Origin: an uncultured Clostridia bacterium
GTDB lineage: Bacteria > Bacillota > Clostridia > Oscillospirales > Ruminococcaceae
Assembly (NCBI GenBank): GCA_937891895.1
Contig: CALATN010000017.1
Coordinates: 1 to 37,476 of the forward strand
Length of the DNA: 37,476 bases
Direction: 5' to 3'
The position numbers and the translations under genes were made by a program. Under the pieces are notes generated by a model. The model worked only from the letters and a program-made list of their open reading frames with translations, was not told the origin of the DNA and searched no databases. This document shows, one piece after another, positions 24,033 through 32,806 of this stretch. How positions within the stretch are numbered: the stretch's first letter is position 1; every line of letters begins with the position of its first letter.

Positions 24033-24883
24033 TGAATAAATACAAGGAACAGCTTATGCACGCAGTATTTCTGATTTCTGCGTGCATTTCAATAGCGGCA
24101 GTAGTAACGATATGCGTTTTTCTTTTTGCAAATGGTGTGCCTGCCATTGCAGAAATCGGAGCATTTGACTTTATCCTCGGTCAGAAATGGAAGCCGCTTG
24201 AAAATCAGTTTGGTATATTCCCTATGATTGTAGGCAGTATTTACGTTACGGCAGGAGCAATCCTTATCGGTGTACCGACAGGAATTTTCTGTGCAGTGTT
24301 TATGGCAAAATTCTGCCCTGAAAAGCTATATAGGATACTTAAACCGTCAATCGAGCTTATGGCGGGTATTCCCTCAATAGTGTACGGATTTTTCGGACTT
24401 ATGGTAATTGTACCTGCTATGCAGAGTCTTTTCGGCGGCAGCGGCAAGGGTATGCTTACTGCTTCGGTGTTGCTTGGAATAATGATTTTGCCGACCATAA
24501 TCGGAGTTGCCGAGTCGGCAATAAGAGCCGTACCCGAAAGCTATTACGAAGGCTCTCTTGCACTTGGCGCAACAAGTGAAAGAAGCGTGTTCTTTGCCGT
24601 ACTTCCAGCCGCTAAAAACGGCATTATGGCAGGTGTAATTCTTGGTATCGGACGTGCAATCGGTGAAACAATGGCGGTTGTAATGGTATGCGGAAATCAG
24701 AGCGTGCTGCCGAAAAATCTCACCTCTGGAATACGAACACTGACCGCAAACATCGTGCTTGAAATGGGCTATGCGGCAGATTTGCACCGTGACGCACTTA
24801 TCGCAACAGCTGTAGTGCTGTTCGTGTTCATTCTGATTATCAATACGCTGTTTTCCGTGATAAAGAACAGGAGCAAGGACTAA
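24032..24883 (+). CDS. pstC: Phosphate ABC transporter permease PstC
   Basis: A 283-residue inner-membrane permease with six predicted helices. The binding-protein-dependent transport signature with the ATPase-coupling EAA loop is visible as SIRAVPESYYEGSLALGATSERSVFFAVLPAAKNGIMAGVILG in pieces (RAVPESYYEGSLALGA; VLPAAKNGIMAG), along with the PstC/PstA hallmark ELMAGIPSIVYGFFGL. ATG 24032 overlaps the pstS stop by one base (TAATG); a TTG at 24014 is less likely. It pairs with PstA to form the phosphate channel. Confidence 0.95.
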   Translation: MNKYKEQLMHAVFLISACISIAAVVTICVFLFANGVPAIAEIGAFDFILGQKWKPLENQFGIFPMIVGSIYVTAGAILIGVPTGIFCAVFMAKFCPEKLYRILKPSIELMAGIPSIVYGFFGLMVIVPAMQSLFGGSGKGMLTASVLLGIMILPTIIGVAESAIRAVPESYYEGSLALGATSERSVFFAVLPAAKNGIMAGVILGIGRAIGETMAVVMVCGNQSVLPKNLTSGIRTLTANIVLEMGYAADLHRDALIATAVVLFVFILIINTLFSVIKNRSKD

Positions 24884-24884
24884 T

Positions 24885-25781
24885 ATGGATATTGCAGAAA
24901 AATCTATTGTTTGTATAAACAGGCGGACTGCCGCACAGAAGCTTCGTGAATACAAGGGCAGACCGCTGTCACTTGTTTTAAAGCTGTTGATGATTGCTTC
25001 AACGGTTATTTCCGCAGGCGTGCTTGTTATGCTTATCGGTTACATACTCATTAAGGGCATACCTGCTCTGATAAAGTTTTTCCCCTCCATTTTTGCGTGG
25101 GAGTACACAAGCGAAAATGTGTCAATGACACCTGCAATCGTAAACACGGTTATTATTACGGTTATATCGCTTCTTCTCGCTGTACCAGTTGGAATTTTTG
25201 CGGCAATTTATCTTGTGGAGTACGCCAAAAGGGGCAGCAGGCTTGTTAAAATAATACGCATTACCGCCGAAACCCTTTCGGGTATTCCGTCAATCGTATA
25301 CGGACTTTTCGGCTATCTGCTGTTTGTTATAGCACTTGGAATGGGTTACTCTCTCATTTCGGGAGCGATAACTCTTGCTATAATGATTTTGCCCCTTATC
25401 ATACGCACAACGGAGGAAGCACTTCTGTCAGTTCCCGACAGCTATCGTGAGGGCAGCTTCGGACTTGGTGCTGGAAGGCTCAGAACGGTTTTCAAGGTTG
25501 TTCTGCCAAGTGCTGTCCCAGGAATTTCAGCAGGTGTAATTCTTGCTGTGGGAAGAATTGTAGGAGAAAGTGCGGCTCTTATTTTTACAGCAGGAACCTT
25601 TGCGGCTGTTCCGAATAGTCTGACCGACTCGGCAAGAACTCTTTCCGTGCATATGTACGCACTTCTTTCCGAGGGACTTTACACCGAACAGGCACACGCT
25701 TCTGCGGTTGTTCTGCTTGTTCTTGTTATTGGAATAAACGCACTTTCGGGATATGCTGCTAAAAAGCTTGCAAATAAATAA
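24885..25781 (+). CDS. pstA: Phosphate ABC transporter permease PstA
   Basis: A 298-residue permease. A ~35-residue cytoplasmic N-terminus precedes six helices; the hallmark ETLSGIPSIVYGLFGY and the EAA loop SVPDSYREGSFGLGAGRLRTV match PstA. It starts one base after the pstC stop with AAGGA upstream. It forms the channel with PstC and couples to PstB. Confidence 0.95.
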   Translation: MDIAEKSIVCINRRTAAQKLREYKGRPLSLVLKLLMIASTVISAGVLVMLIGYILIKGIPALIKFFPSIFAWEYTSENVSMTPAIVNTVIITVISLLLAVPVGIFAAIYLVEYAKRGSRLVKIIRITAETLSGIPSIVYGLFGYLLFVIALGMGYSLISGAITLAIMILPLIIRTTEEALLSVPDSYREGSFGLGAGRLRTVFKVVLPSAVPGISAGVILAVGRIVGESAALIFTAGTFAAVPNSLTDSARTLSVHMYALLSEGLYTEQAHASAVVLLVLVIGINALSGYAAKKLANK

Positions 25782-25790
25782 GGAGTTATT

Positions 25791-26540
25791 ATGGATAAAT
25801 TCAGTATAAAGAATATGGAGCTTTTCTACGGCGATTTCAAGGCTCTGAAAGGGATAAACCTGAACATTTCAGCCAACGAAATCACCGCTTTTATCGGTCC
25901 GTCGGGCTGTGGCAAATCGACGCTGCTGAAATCTCTCAACAGAATGAATGACCTTGTTGAGGGGTGCAGAATAACGGGTGAAGTTCTCCTTGACGGTGAG
26001 GATATTTATGGCGATATGGATATAAACAATCTCCGCAAGCGTGTGGGAATGGTTTTTCAGAAGCCTAACCCGTTTCCTATGAGTGTTTACGACAATATTG
26101 CTTACGGTCCGCGTACACACGGTATCCGTTCAAAGTCACGGCTTGACGAAATTGTAGAGGAGTCCCTGCGTAATGCGGCTATATGGGATGAATTGAAGGA
26201 CAGACTGAAGAAAAGTGCTCTCGGACTTTCGGGCGGTCAGCAGCAGAGATTATGTATTGCCCGTGCCCTTGCAGTTGAACCAGAAGTGCTTTTGATGGAC
26301 GAGCCTACATCTGCTCTTGACCCTATTTCCACGTCAAAAATCGAGGATTTGGCAGTACAGCTCAAAGAAAAATACACCATAATTATGGTTACTCACAATA
26401 TGCAGCAGGCGGCGAGAATTTCCGATAAGACAGCGTTCTTCCTGCTGGGTGATATGATTGAATTTTCCGATACGGAAACGCTTTTCTCTATGCCTAAGGA
26501 TAAGCGTACAGAGGATTACATTACTGGCAGATTTGGATAA
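25791..26540 (+). CDS. pstB: Phosphate ABC transporter ATPase PstB
   Basis: A 249-residue ATPase of the usual PstB length. Walker A GPSGCGKST, the PstB-typical LNRMNDL and VFQKPNPFPMSVYDNIAYGPR around the Q-loop, signature LSGGQQQRL, Walker B VLLMDEPTSALDP and switch H in MVTHNMQQAARISD are all present. It drives phosphate uptake from the cytoplasmic face. Ten nt after pstA, with AAGGAG. Confidence 0.97.
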   Translation: MDKFSIKNMELFYGDFKALKGINLNISANEITAFIGPSGCGKSTLLKSLNRMNDLVEGCRITGEVLLDGEDIYGDMDINNLRKRVGMVFQKPNPFPMSVYDNIAYGPRTHGIRSKSRLDEIVEESLRNAAIWDELKDRLKKSALGLSGGQQQRLCIARALAVEPEVLLMDEPTSALDPISTSKIEDLAVQLKEKYTIIMVTHNMQQAARISDKTAFFLLGDMIEFSDTETLFSMPKDKRTEDYITGRFG

Positions 26541-26549
26541 GGAGTATAT

Positions 26550-27206
26550 ATGAGAACAAAATTTGATGAAATGCTTGATGAGCTTAACATTGAGCTGATA
26601 AAAATGGGAGCACTCTGCGAGGAAGCTATAACCTGTGCGGTAAAGGCACTTCTTGACAGAGATGACCGTATGGCTGAAAAGGCATTTGCTGTTGAAAAGG
26701 CTATTGATGAAAAGGAGCGTGAAATTGAAGGCTTCTGTATGAAGCTTCTTCTCCGTCAGCAGCCTGTTGCACGGGACTTGCGGCTTATTTCCTCGGCATT
26801 AAAAATGATAAGCGATATGGAGCGTATCGGCGACCAGGCAGCGGATATTGCAGAAATCACCCGACATATCGGCGATGAGTCCGTATTCGGCAAGGTACAT
26901 ATAAAGGAAATGGCTGAAGCGGCTGTAAAAATGGTAAGCGACAGCATAAATTCTTTTGTAAAAAACGATACAAATTCCGCAAAATATGTTATAATGGAGG
27001 ACGATAAGGTTGACGAGCTTTTTATCAAGGTGAAGAATGAGCTTATCTCTCTTATAGCAGAGGGTGCCGAAATGGGCGAATACTGCATTGACATAATGAT
27101 GATTGCGAAATATCTTGAACGTATCGGCGACCACGCTGTAAACATTGCAGAGTGGGTCGAATATTCCGTAACAGGCGTTCACAGAAAGGAAAATGTATCC
27201 TTATGA
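26550..27206 (+). CDS. phoU: Phosphate signalling protein PhoU
   Basis: A 218-residue all-helical cytoplasmic protein made of two similar three-helix halves, as usual for PhoU. The repeated metal-binding motif appears as DMERIGDQAADIAE in the first half and YLERIGDHAVNIAEW in the second. PhoU links the transporter state to the PhoR kinase and dampens the response when phosphate is sufficient. Its stop overlaps the start of the regulator gene by four bases (ATGA), so the two are translationally coupled. Confidence 0.96.
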   Translation: MRTKFDEMLDELNIELIKMGALCEEAITCAVKALLDRDDRMAEKAFAVEKAIDEKEREIEGFCMKLLLRQQPVARDLRLISSALKMISDMERIGDQAADIAEITRHIGDESVFGKVHIKEMAEAAVKMVSDSINSFVKNDTNSAKYVIMEDDKVDELFIKVKNELISLIAEGAEMGEYCIDIMMIAKYLERIGDHAVNIAEWVEYSVTGVHRKENVSL

Positions 27207-27889
27207 TATATCTGCTTGAAGATGATGACAATATCAGGGGCTTTGTAACATACGCTTTAAATAATTCAGGCTTTGAAGCGTCAGGCTTTTCACACCCGTT
27301 TGAATTCTGGTCTGCAATAGAAAAGCAGAAGCCTGAGCTTCTGCTTCTGGATATAATGCTGCCTGACGAGGACGGTCTGACAATTCTGAAAAAGCTGCGC
27401 AAAAGAAGCGACACAAAGGACTTGCCTATTATAATGCTTACCGCTAAAACAACAGAATATGACAAGGTAGTGGGGCTTGATAATGGTGCTGACGATTATA
27501 TTGCAAAACCATTCGGGACAATGGAGCTTATTTCACGCATTAAGGCATTGCTCCGCCGCACGAAGCCGACTTCCGCTCAGGATTTTATCTGCGGAAATCT
27601 TTATGTATGCCCCGAAAAGCATATTATCAAAGCTGACGGACAGGATGTTTCGCTTACCCTTAAAGAGTACGAAATGCTGTTGATGCTTATAAAAAGCATT
27701 GGCAGAGTTTTCACACGTGATGAACTGCTGTCGGAAATATGGGGATACAGCTTTGACGGCGAAAGCAGAACAGTTGATGTGCACATAAAAACCTTGCGCA
27801 CAAAGCTTGGCGGATGCGGAGGCTACATTGAAACAGTAAGAGGTATCGGCTATCGTATGAAAGCAAAGGAGGAAGCTTGTGAAAAGTAA
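27203..27889 (+). CDS. phoP: Response regulator of phosphate response, PhoP/PhoB type
   Basis: A 228-residue OmpR-family regulator. The receiver has EDDD (6-9), D50 in LLLLDIMLPDEDG, T80 in MLTAK and K102 in AKPFG; the winged helix follows with TLKEYEMLLML, RDELLSEIWG and VDVHIKTLRTKL. ATG 27203 gives MIYLLEDDDN, the usual start, and overlaps the phoU stop. Its role in phosphate control is inferred from being in the pst operon. Since it lies at the end of the operon it controls, it is likely positively autoregulated. Confidence 0.9.
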   Translation: MIYLLEDDDNIRGFVTYALNNSGFEASGFSHPFEFWSAIEKQKPELLLLDIMLPDEDGLTILKKLRKRSDTKDLPIIMLTAKTTEYDKVVGLDNGADDYIAKPFGTMELISRIKALLRRTKPTSAQDFICGNLYVCPEKHIIKADGQDVSLTLKEYEMLLMLIKSIGRVFTRDELLSEIWGYSFDGESRTVDVHIKTLRTKLGGCGGYIETVRGIGYRMKAKEEACEK

Positions 27890-29531
27890 GATTTTCGGTG
27901 CAATCATTTCGGTTGCGCTTGCTGTTATCCTGTTATGCAGCGGTTTTCTTACGGTAATTCTTTATGGACATTTCAACAATAGTGTTTATGATGAGCTGAA
28001 AAATCAGGCTTTTTTCATTTCTCACGCAATTGCGGAAAATGACAGCTATCTTGAAAGCATCGCTTCTTCCGATAACCGTATCACAATTGTAAATGTAGAC
28101 GGCACTGTTGCTTTCGACAGCAGGAGCAATCCTGCCGAAATGGACAATCATTACGAACGTGAAGAAATAATCGAAGCCTTTGAAAACGGCGAGGGCATAA
28201 GTTCACGATATTCTGACACACTTGATACTCAGACTCTTTATTATGCCAAAAAAATGAGTGACGGCAGAGTTATACGAATTTCTGCTGAGGTTGAGTCAGT
28301 GAATGACCTTGTTCTTGCAGTAATGAAGCCTATGCTGATAGTGCTGTTTATGGCTGTTGTTTCAGCTTTTCTTATCTCACGGGAAATTTCAGATCATATT
28401 GTTAATCCGATAAATGATATTGACCTTAACGACAGTGAGCTTATTGAGCCATATGAGGAGCTTGCTCCGCTTGTGCAGAAAATTCGTGCACAAAATAGTT
28501 ATATCCGTCATCAGATGAGCGAGTTGAAACGCCATCAGAACGAATTTAACATTATGACTGTAAATATGGCTGAAGGAGTTCTGCTTATTGACAGCAGGAC
28601 GGAAATTCTGTCCTATAATCCTGCGGCACTCCGTCTTTTGGGCGTAACAAAAGAGGATGCTGAAAACAGCCGCAGTATCCTTGAAATAAACCGCAGTGAA
28701 AGTTTTATCAAAGCAGTTGAAAATGCACTTGACGGAAAGCACAGTGAGCTTTCTCTCGAAAGTGATGACAAAACATATCACATCGCGGCAAATCCCGTAT
28801 TAAACGGTGAGGATGTATCAGGCGTGATAATTATTATTCTTGACGTGACCGAAACAGAAAAGCGTGAACAGCTTCGTCGTGAGTTTACTTCAAACGTTTC
28901 TCACGAGCTGAAAACTCCTCTTACAACAATTTACGGAATTTCCGATATGCTTTGCGGCGGAATTGTCAAGCCCGAAGATGTAAACGGCTTTGCAGAAAAC
29001 ATCAGAAGCGAAGCACAGAGAATGATTACCCTGATTGACGATATTATCAAGCTTTCCCATCTTGATGAAGGCGGAAAGGACATAGAAAAAAGCGAAGTCG
29101 ATTTGTTAGCTGTAGCCGAAAATGTTGCTGAACGGCTTAAATACCCAGCTGAAAAATCGGGAATTTCAATTACGGTCAACGGTAAAAGAACTGTTGTAAA
29201 CGGTGCCCCTGCCATAATTGAGGAAATGATGTTCAACCTTGCAGACAATGCCGTGAAATATAACCGTGAAAACGGTTCTGTAACAATAACCGTTAACGAA
29301 AATAACAGCGGAAAATATTTTTCTGTAAAGGATACAGGTATTGGTATTCCTGCCGAAGCACAGGAACGAGTTTTTGAACGTTTTTATCGTATTGACAAAA
29401 GCCATTCAAAAAAAATCGGCGGAACAGGGCTTGGACTTTCTATTGTCAAGCACGGCGCTGCTTTTCATAATGCGGAAATTCAGATGAACAGCACAGTAAA
29501 TACAGGAACGGAAATTACTGTCAGATTTTAG
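27879..29531 (+). CDS. phoR: Sensor histidine kinase PhoR with PAS domain
   Basis: A 550-residue kinase. TM1 (about 7-29), an extracytoplasmic domain of ~115 residues, TM2 (about 147-167), a HAMP-like linker, a PAS domain (~226-325, AEGVLLIDSRTEILSYNPAALRLLG), HisKA with H342 in VSHELKTPLTTIYG, and HATPase with NLADNAVKYN, DTGIGIP and GGTGLGLSIVKHG. This architecture matches PhoR of Firmicutes. Start codon is GTG 27879 with AAAGGAGG 6 nt upstream; it overlaps the regulator gene by 11 bases. It would phosphorylate the PhoP-type regulator when phosphate is low, under PhoU control. Confidence 0.93.
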   Translation: MKSKIFGAIISVALAVILLCSGFLTVILYGHFNNSVYDELKNQAFFISHAIAENDSYLESIASSDNRITIVNVDGTVAFDSRSNPAEMDNHYEREEIIEAFENGEGISSRYSDTLDTQTLYYAKKMSDGRVIRISAEVESVNDLVLAVMKPMLIVLFMAVVSAFLISREISDHIVNPINDIDLNDSELIEPYEELAPLVQKIRAQNSYIRHQMSELKRHQNEFNIMTVNMAEGVLLIDSRTEILSYNPAALRLLGVTKEDAENSRSILEINRSESFIKAVENALDGKHSELSLESDDKTYHIAANPVLNGEDVSGVIIIILDVTETEKREQLRREFTSNVSHELKTPLTTIYGISDMLCGGIVKPEDVNGFAENIRSEAQRMITLIDDIIKLSHLDEGGKDIEKSEVDLLAVAENVAERLKYPAEKSGISITVNGKRTVVNGAPAIIEEMMFNLADNAVKYNRENGSVTITVNENNSGKYFSVKDTGIGIPAEAQERVFERFYRIDKSHSKKIGGTGLGLSIVKHGAAFHNAEIQMNSTVNTGTEITVRF

Positions 29532-29580
29532 CTGATACGTCCGCATCAAAATTGAATTTTTTCAATTGAACAAATATAGA

Positions 29581-29617
29581 TTAACCGCCGCAGTTTTTAA
29601 GTTACTGCGGCGGTTAA
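29581..29617. terminator. Bidirectional terminator, CCGCCGCAG family copy 4
   Basis: TTAACCGCCGCAGT (29581-29594) pairs with ACTGCGGCGGTTAA (29604-29617). It lies between the convergent phoR gene and the ABC importer ATPase gene and can serve both. A small AATTGAA/TTCAATT hairpin lies just before it. Confidence 0.87.
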
Positions 29618-29633
29618 TAGCTTAATTATAATT

Positions 29634-30431
29634 TTACTCAGATAACAGCATTCTGTCATTTGCAAATTCACTTCCGCTGATTTCAGTAAATTTCTGAAGC
29701 AGCGAATTAACGGTAAGATTTTTCTTTTCCTCACCCTTCACATCAAAAATAATCTGTCCGTTGTTCATCATAATAAGACGATTGCCGTGCTTGATAGCGT
29801 CCTTCATATTATGTGTAACCATAAGAGCTGTCAAACCGTTGTCGGAAATAATCTTATCAGACAGCTCCAGCACCTTTGCCGCTGTTTTAGGGTCAAGTGC
29901 GGCTGTGTGTTCGTCAAGCAGAAGAATTTTCGGCTGACGGAGAGTTGCCATAAGAAGCGTAAGTGCCTGACGCTGACCGCCTGAAAGCAAACCGACTTTA
30001 GTTGTCATTCTGTTTTCAAGGCCAAGGTCAAGTGTTGCAAGCAATTCCTTATACTCGCGGCGTTCCTTTTCCGTAATGCCCCAGCGAAGTGTTCTTTTCT
30101 GCCCGCGTCTGAGAGCAAGGGCAAGGTTTTCCTGAATTTCCATATTTGCGGCAGTACCCATCATAGGGTCCTGAAATACTCTTCCGAGGTACGGTGCACG
30201 CTGATGCTCAACCTTTTTCGTAATATTTACTCCATCAACGATAATCTCGCCCTTATCAACAGGCCACACACCCGAAAGGGCGTTGAGCATAGTTGACTTA
30301 CCCGCTCCATTGCCGCCGATTACCGCAACAAAATCACCCTTTTCAAGAGTAAGGTTAAGTCCGTTGAGTGCCTTTTTCTCGTTTACTGTACCCGCATTGA
30401 AGGTTTTATGTATATCAATCATTTTCAGCAT
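29634..30431 (-). CDS. ABC importer ATPase (TrpZ/YtrB-like system)
   Basis: A 265-residue ATPase. Walker A GGNGAGKST, Q-loop region GRVFQDPMMGTA, signature LLSGGQRQALTLLMA, Walker B ILLLDEHTAALDP and switch H in MVTHNMKDA are present; the Walker B reads DEH rather than DEP, as often in this transporter group. It is the last gene of a three-gene importer operon, 3 nt after the permease gene, with GGAGGG upstream of the ATG. The group is paired with ABC_sub_bind (PF04392) receptors, some of which bind tryptophan. Confidence 0.93.
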   Translation of the reverse strand: MLKMIDIHKTFNAGTVNEKKALNGLNLTLEKGDFVAVIGGNGAGKSTMLNALSGVWPVDKGEIIVDGVNITKKVEHQRAPYLGRVFQDPMMGTAANMEIQENLALALRRGQKRTLRWGITEKERREYKELLATLDLGLENRMTTKVGLLSGGQRQALTLLMATLRQPKILLLDEHTAALDPKTAAKVLELSDKIISDNGLTALMVTHNMKDAIKHGNRLIMMNNGQIIFDVKGEEKKNLTVNSLLQKFTEISGSEFANDRMLLSE

Positions 30432-30434
30432 AAC

Positions 30435-31427
30435 TTAACCCTCCTTTTCTGCGGTAACAGCTGCTTCGCCGTTACGCTTGCTGACGATTTTGTTGAGCTT
30501 ATCCTTGATAAGCGGAAGTGACAGACAAAGTGTAACCGTAATTGCTGTAAACAACTTCAAATCGTTAGCCGCCATACCCGCCGCCATAACAAGTGCGATA
30601 ATAATTCTGTATACTACCGCACCGACTGCAAGAGCAACAAGATTTCTCTTGAATGTCTTTGTACCGATAAGCACCTCGCCGATGATAAGTGAAGCAAGAC
30701 CGATTACGATTGAGCCGATACCCATCTGAATGTCAGCGTAAGCCTGATACTGCGCGATAAATGCACCCGAAAGTGCAACAAGTCCGTTTGAAAGCATAAG
30801 GCAGATGATAATCATAAGTGTCGTGCTTATACCCTGCGCACGAACCATCTTCTGATTGTTGCCCGTTGCACGGATTGCACATCCGAGCTCTGTTCCGAAA
30901 AACCAGTATGTAATAACCGAAATCACAATTATAACAAGTATACCCACAAGCATTGCGGAAAAGTTCTTGCTGCAGATAATATCATACAGCCACGCAGCAG
31001 AAGCGCTGTCGTCGTACTCACCTACCAGCTTCTTCATCAGCTCGTGTACTGGTGTGAACACTGTTTCAACCTTGTTTGAACCTGTTGACGGCAGAGGAAT
31101 ATTTGCCTTGCCCATTATACGAAGATTTATGGAATAACAGGCAGTCATTGTAAGAATACCCGAAAGAAGTGCGGGAATTTTCAGCTTTGTGTGCAGAAGC
31201 GCTGTTACAAGACCGCCTATAAGACCTGCACCAAGAGCGGCAATACAGGACAACCACGGGTTAATACCGCTTGTTATCATAATTGCGGCAATTGCACCGC
31301 CTGTTGTGATTGTACCTTCAACAGTCAGGTCAGCAACATCAAGGATACGATATGTAAGATGCACACCCAGCGTCATTATTCCCCACAGCAGACCTAACGC
31401 TATTGCACCAAGAATTATGTTTACCAT
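30435..31427 (-). CDS. ABC importer permease (BPD_transp_2 family)
   Basis: A 330-residue membrane protein with about eight helices and the branched-chain-amino-acid/ribose-type permease pattern (GLLWGIMTLGVHLTYRILDVADLTVEGTI in parts, with DLTVEG near the second helix; LIIGEVLIGTKTF near the coupling loop). It lacks a signal peptide and forms the channel of the importer with the ATPase and the lipoprotein receptor. ATG 31427 has AAAGGA upstream. An attenuator-like hairpin separates it from the receptor gene. Confidence 0.9.
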   Translation of the reverse strand: MVNIILGAIALGLLWGIMTLGVHLTYRILDVADLTVEGTITTGGAIAAIMITSGINPWLSCIAALGAGLIGGLVTALLHTKLKIPALLSGILTMTACYSINLRIMGKANIPLPSTGSNKVETVFTPVHELMKKLVGEYDDSASAAWLYDIICSKNFSAMLVGILVIIVISVITYWFFGTELGCAIRATGNNQKMVRAQGISTTLMIIICLMLSNGLVALSGAFIAQYQAYADIQMGIGSIVIGLASLIIGEVLIGTKTFKRNLVALAVGAVVYRIIIALVMAAGMAANDLKLFTAITVTLCLSLPLIKDKLNKIVSKRNGEAAVTAEKEG

Positions 31428-31459
31428 ATTGATTTCCTTTCAAACGTTATTCTTCCAAA

Positions 31460-31494
31460 AATGCGGCAGCGGTATAATTATACCGCTCCGCATT
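31460..31494 (-). terminator. Intercistronic hairpin between receptor and permease genes
   Basis: AATGCGG (31460-31466) and CCGCATT (31488-31494) enclose GCGGTATAATTATACCGC (31469-31486), giving a long stem with small bulges; on the minus strand it is followed by TTTT. It probably acts as a partial terminator or 3-prime stabiliser, giving more receptor than channel. Confidence 0.7.
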
Positions 31495-31507
31495 ATTTAT
31501 TATGTAA

Positions 31508-32473
31508 TTATTCAGCCTTTGTAACATACTGCTGCAAATCTTCAGGAATTGTCATTCCGATTGCTTCAGCAAAGTCACCGTTGATGCAGTAAACGAACTC
31601 GGAAGCACCTTCGATCGGCATCTTGGAAATGTCCTCGCCTTCAAGAACTCTGATCGCCATAAGACCAGCCTGATAGCCAAGGTCGTAGTAATCAAGACCA
31701 AGTGTTGCAAGACCGCCTGACATTACCATACCGCTTTCGCCGCAGATTACAGGCATTTTTGCTTCAACAGCAACCTCGTAAACTGTTGTCATAGAGGAAG
31801 CGAAGATATTATCTGTAGGAATGTAGATTGCGTCACATTCTGTAACAATAGAAGTTGTAGCCTGCTGAACTTCGTTTGTGTTGGAAACTGTCTTTTCTGT
31901 CCACTGAAGACCGAGGCTTTCAACGTATTCCTTAGCGATACCAACCTGAAGAACGGAGTTGTCCTCGGAGGAATTGTAGAGGAAACCAACTGTCTTTGTA
32001 TCAGGAACAAGCTTGAGCATAAGGTCAATCTGTTCCTTTACAGGGTTCATATCTGTTGTACCGGAAACGTTGGTACCGGGGTTATCGTTTGAATTTACAA
32101 GGCCTGCATCAGCGAAGTCTGTGATAGCAGTACCGATAATCGGAATTTCTGTTGTCTGACCCTGAGCGGCCTGAGCAGCAGGTGTTGCGATTGCGAAGAT
32201 GAGATCAACATTGTCACCTACAAACTGTGTTGCGATTGTATTGAGGTTAGAGGTTTCGCCCTGACCGTTCTGTGCGTCGATTTCAACCTTTGTGTCATCG
32301 TAGCCGTTTGCATTGAGAGCGTCGATAAAGCCGTTTTCAGCTCTGTCCATAGCGTCGTGTGTCATCATCTTGGAGATACCGATTTTGATTTTTCCGCTGT
32401 CTGAGGAACAAGCTGTACAGGTTGCGAGCATTGCTGCAGCAGCAACTGCTGCAAGGATTTTCTTGATTTTCAT
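31508..32473 (-). CDS. ABC substrate-binding lipoprotein (PF04392 type, TrpX-like)
   Basis: A 321-residue lipoprotein. The signal peptide ends in TACS with the lipobox cysteine at about residue 22, then KIGISKMMTHDAMDRAENGFIDAL begins the two-lobed fold; NGQGETSNLNTIATQF, IIGTAITDFADAG, GVSGTTDMNPVKEQIDLML and VICGESGMVMSGGLATLG mark the PF04392 family. Such receptors bind aromatic amino acids or related small molecules; the ligand here is not identifiable. ATG 32473 is chosen because AAAGGA lies 9 nt upstream; a longer TTG start would include the ribosome site in the coding frame. It has its own promoter with an overlapping palindrome. Confidence 0.92.
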   Translation of the reverse strand: MKIKKILAAVAAAAMLATCTACSSDSGKIKIGISKMMTHDAMDRAENGFIDALNANGYDDTKVEIDAQNGQGETSNLNTIATQFVGDNVDLIFAIATPAAQAAQGQTTEIPIIGTAITDFADAGLVNSNDNPGTNVSGTTDMNPVKEQIDLMLKLVPDTKTVGFLYNSSEDNSVLQVGIAKEYVESLGLQWTEKTVSNTNEVQQATTSIVTECDAIYIPTDNIFASSMTTVYEVAVEAKMPVICGESGMVMSGGLATLGLDYYDLGYQAGLMAIRVLEGEDISKMPIEGASEFVYCINGDFAEAIGMTIPEDLQQYVTKAE

Positions 32474-32553
32474 AAAATTCTTTCCTTTCAAATGGGTAGC
32501 AATTGTTTTACCCTAATATAAACATCGCTCAAAACTTTAGCACATAAAAGCTT

Positions 32554-32571
32554 TAAAGCTGTACAGCTTTA
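32554..32571. promoter_or_regulatory. 18-bp palindromic operator of the ABC importer operon
   Basis: TAAAGCTGTACAGCTTTA is a perfect palindrome starting at the last base of the -10 box and covering the transcription start, the usual place for a repressor. No T-box or riboswitch motif was found in the leader, though GGGTA/TACCC (32494-32513) could form a short stem before the ribosome site. Confidence 0.6.
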
Positions 32572-32599
32572 TAGTAGCACTTTGTTGCCAAAAATGCAA
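32571..32599 (-). promoter_or_regulatory. Promoter of the ABC importer operon
   Basis: Minus strand TTGCAT (32599-32594) and TACTAT (32576-32571) with 17-bp spacing; leader about 90 nt to ATG 32473. Confidence 0.65.
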
Positions 32600-32748
32600 T
32601 AGTTTTTTTCAAGAATTATAGATTTGCAAACATTTTTGTATAATATCACAATTTTGCAATGTCATTTTATTTAGATTTTTACAGTTTTAACATCTTCAAG
32701 CTGTTACAACTGTCTGCATAAGCAATATATCATCAAAAAACCTGTACT

Positions 32749-32780
32749 TTAACAAAACTTTAACATTTCTGTGTTACTAT
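32749..32780 (+). promoter_or_regulatory. Activated promoter with TTAACA direct repeats, upstream of second regulator-kinase operon
   Basis: TTAACA at 32749-32754 and 32760-32765 are exactly 11 bp apart, and TACTAT (32775-32780) is a possible -10 box with no usable -35. The repeats are of PhoP-box type and resemble those before pstS, so this regulator operon may be controlled by PhoP or by its own regulator. The rest of the 331-base interval 32474-32806 holds only the divergent importer promoter and operator. Confidence 0.5.
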
Positions 32781-32806
32781 GAATAAAAATCATTGGAGGT
32801 AGCCCG

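Noticed and set aside
32474..32806. T-box or tryptophan riboswitch before the TrpX-like gene
   Set aside because: No AGGGTGG-type T-box sequence or specifier structure could be found on the minus strand leader; only short stems and the palindromic operator.
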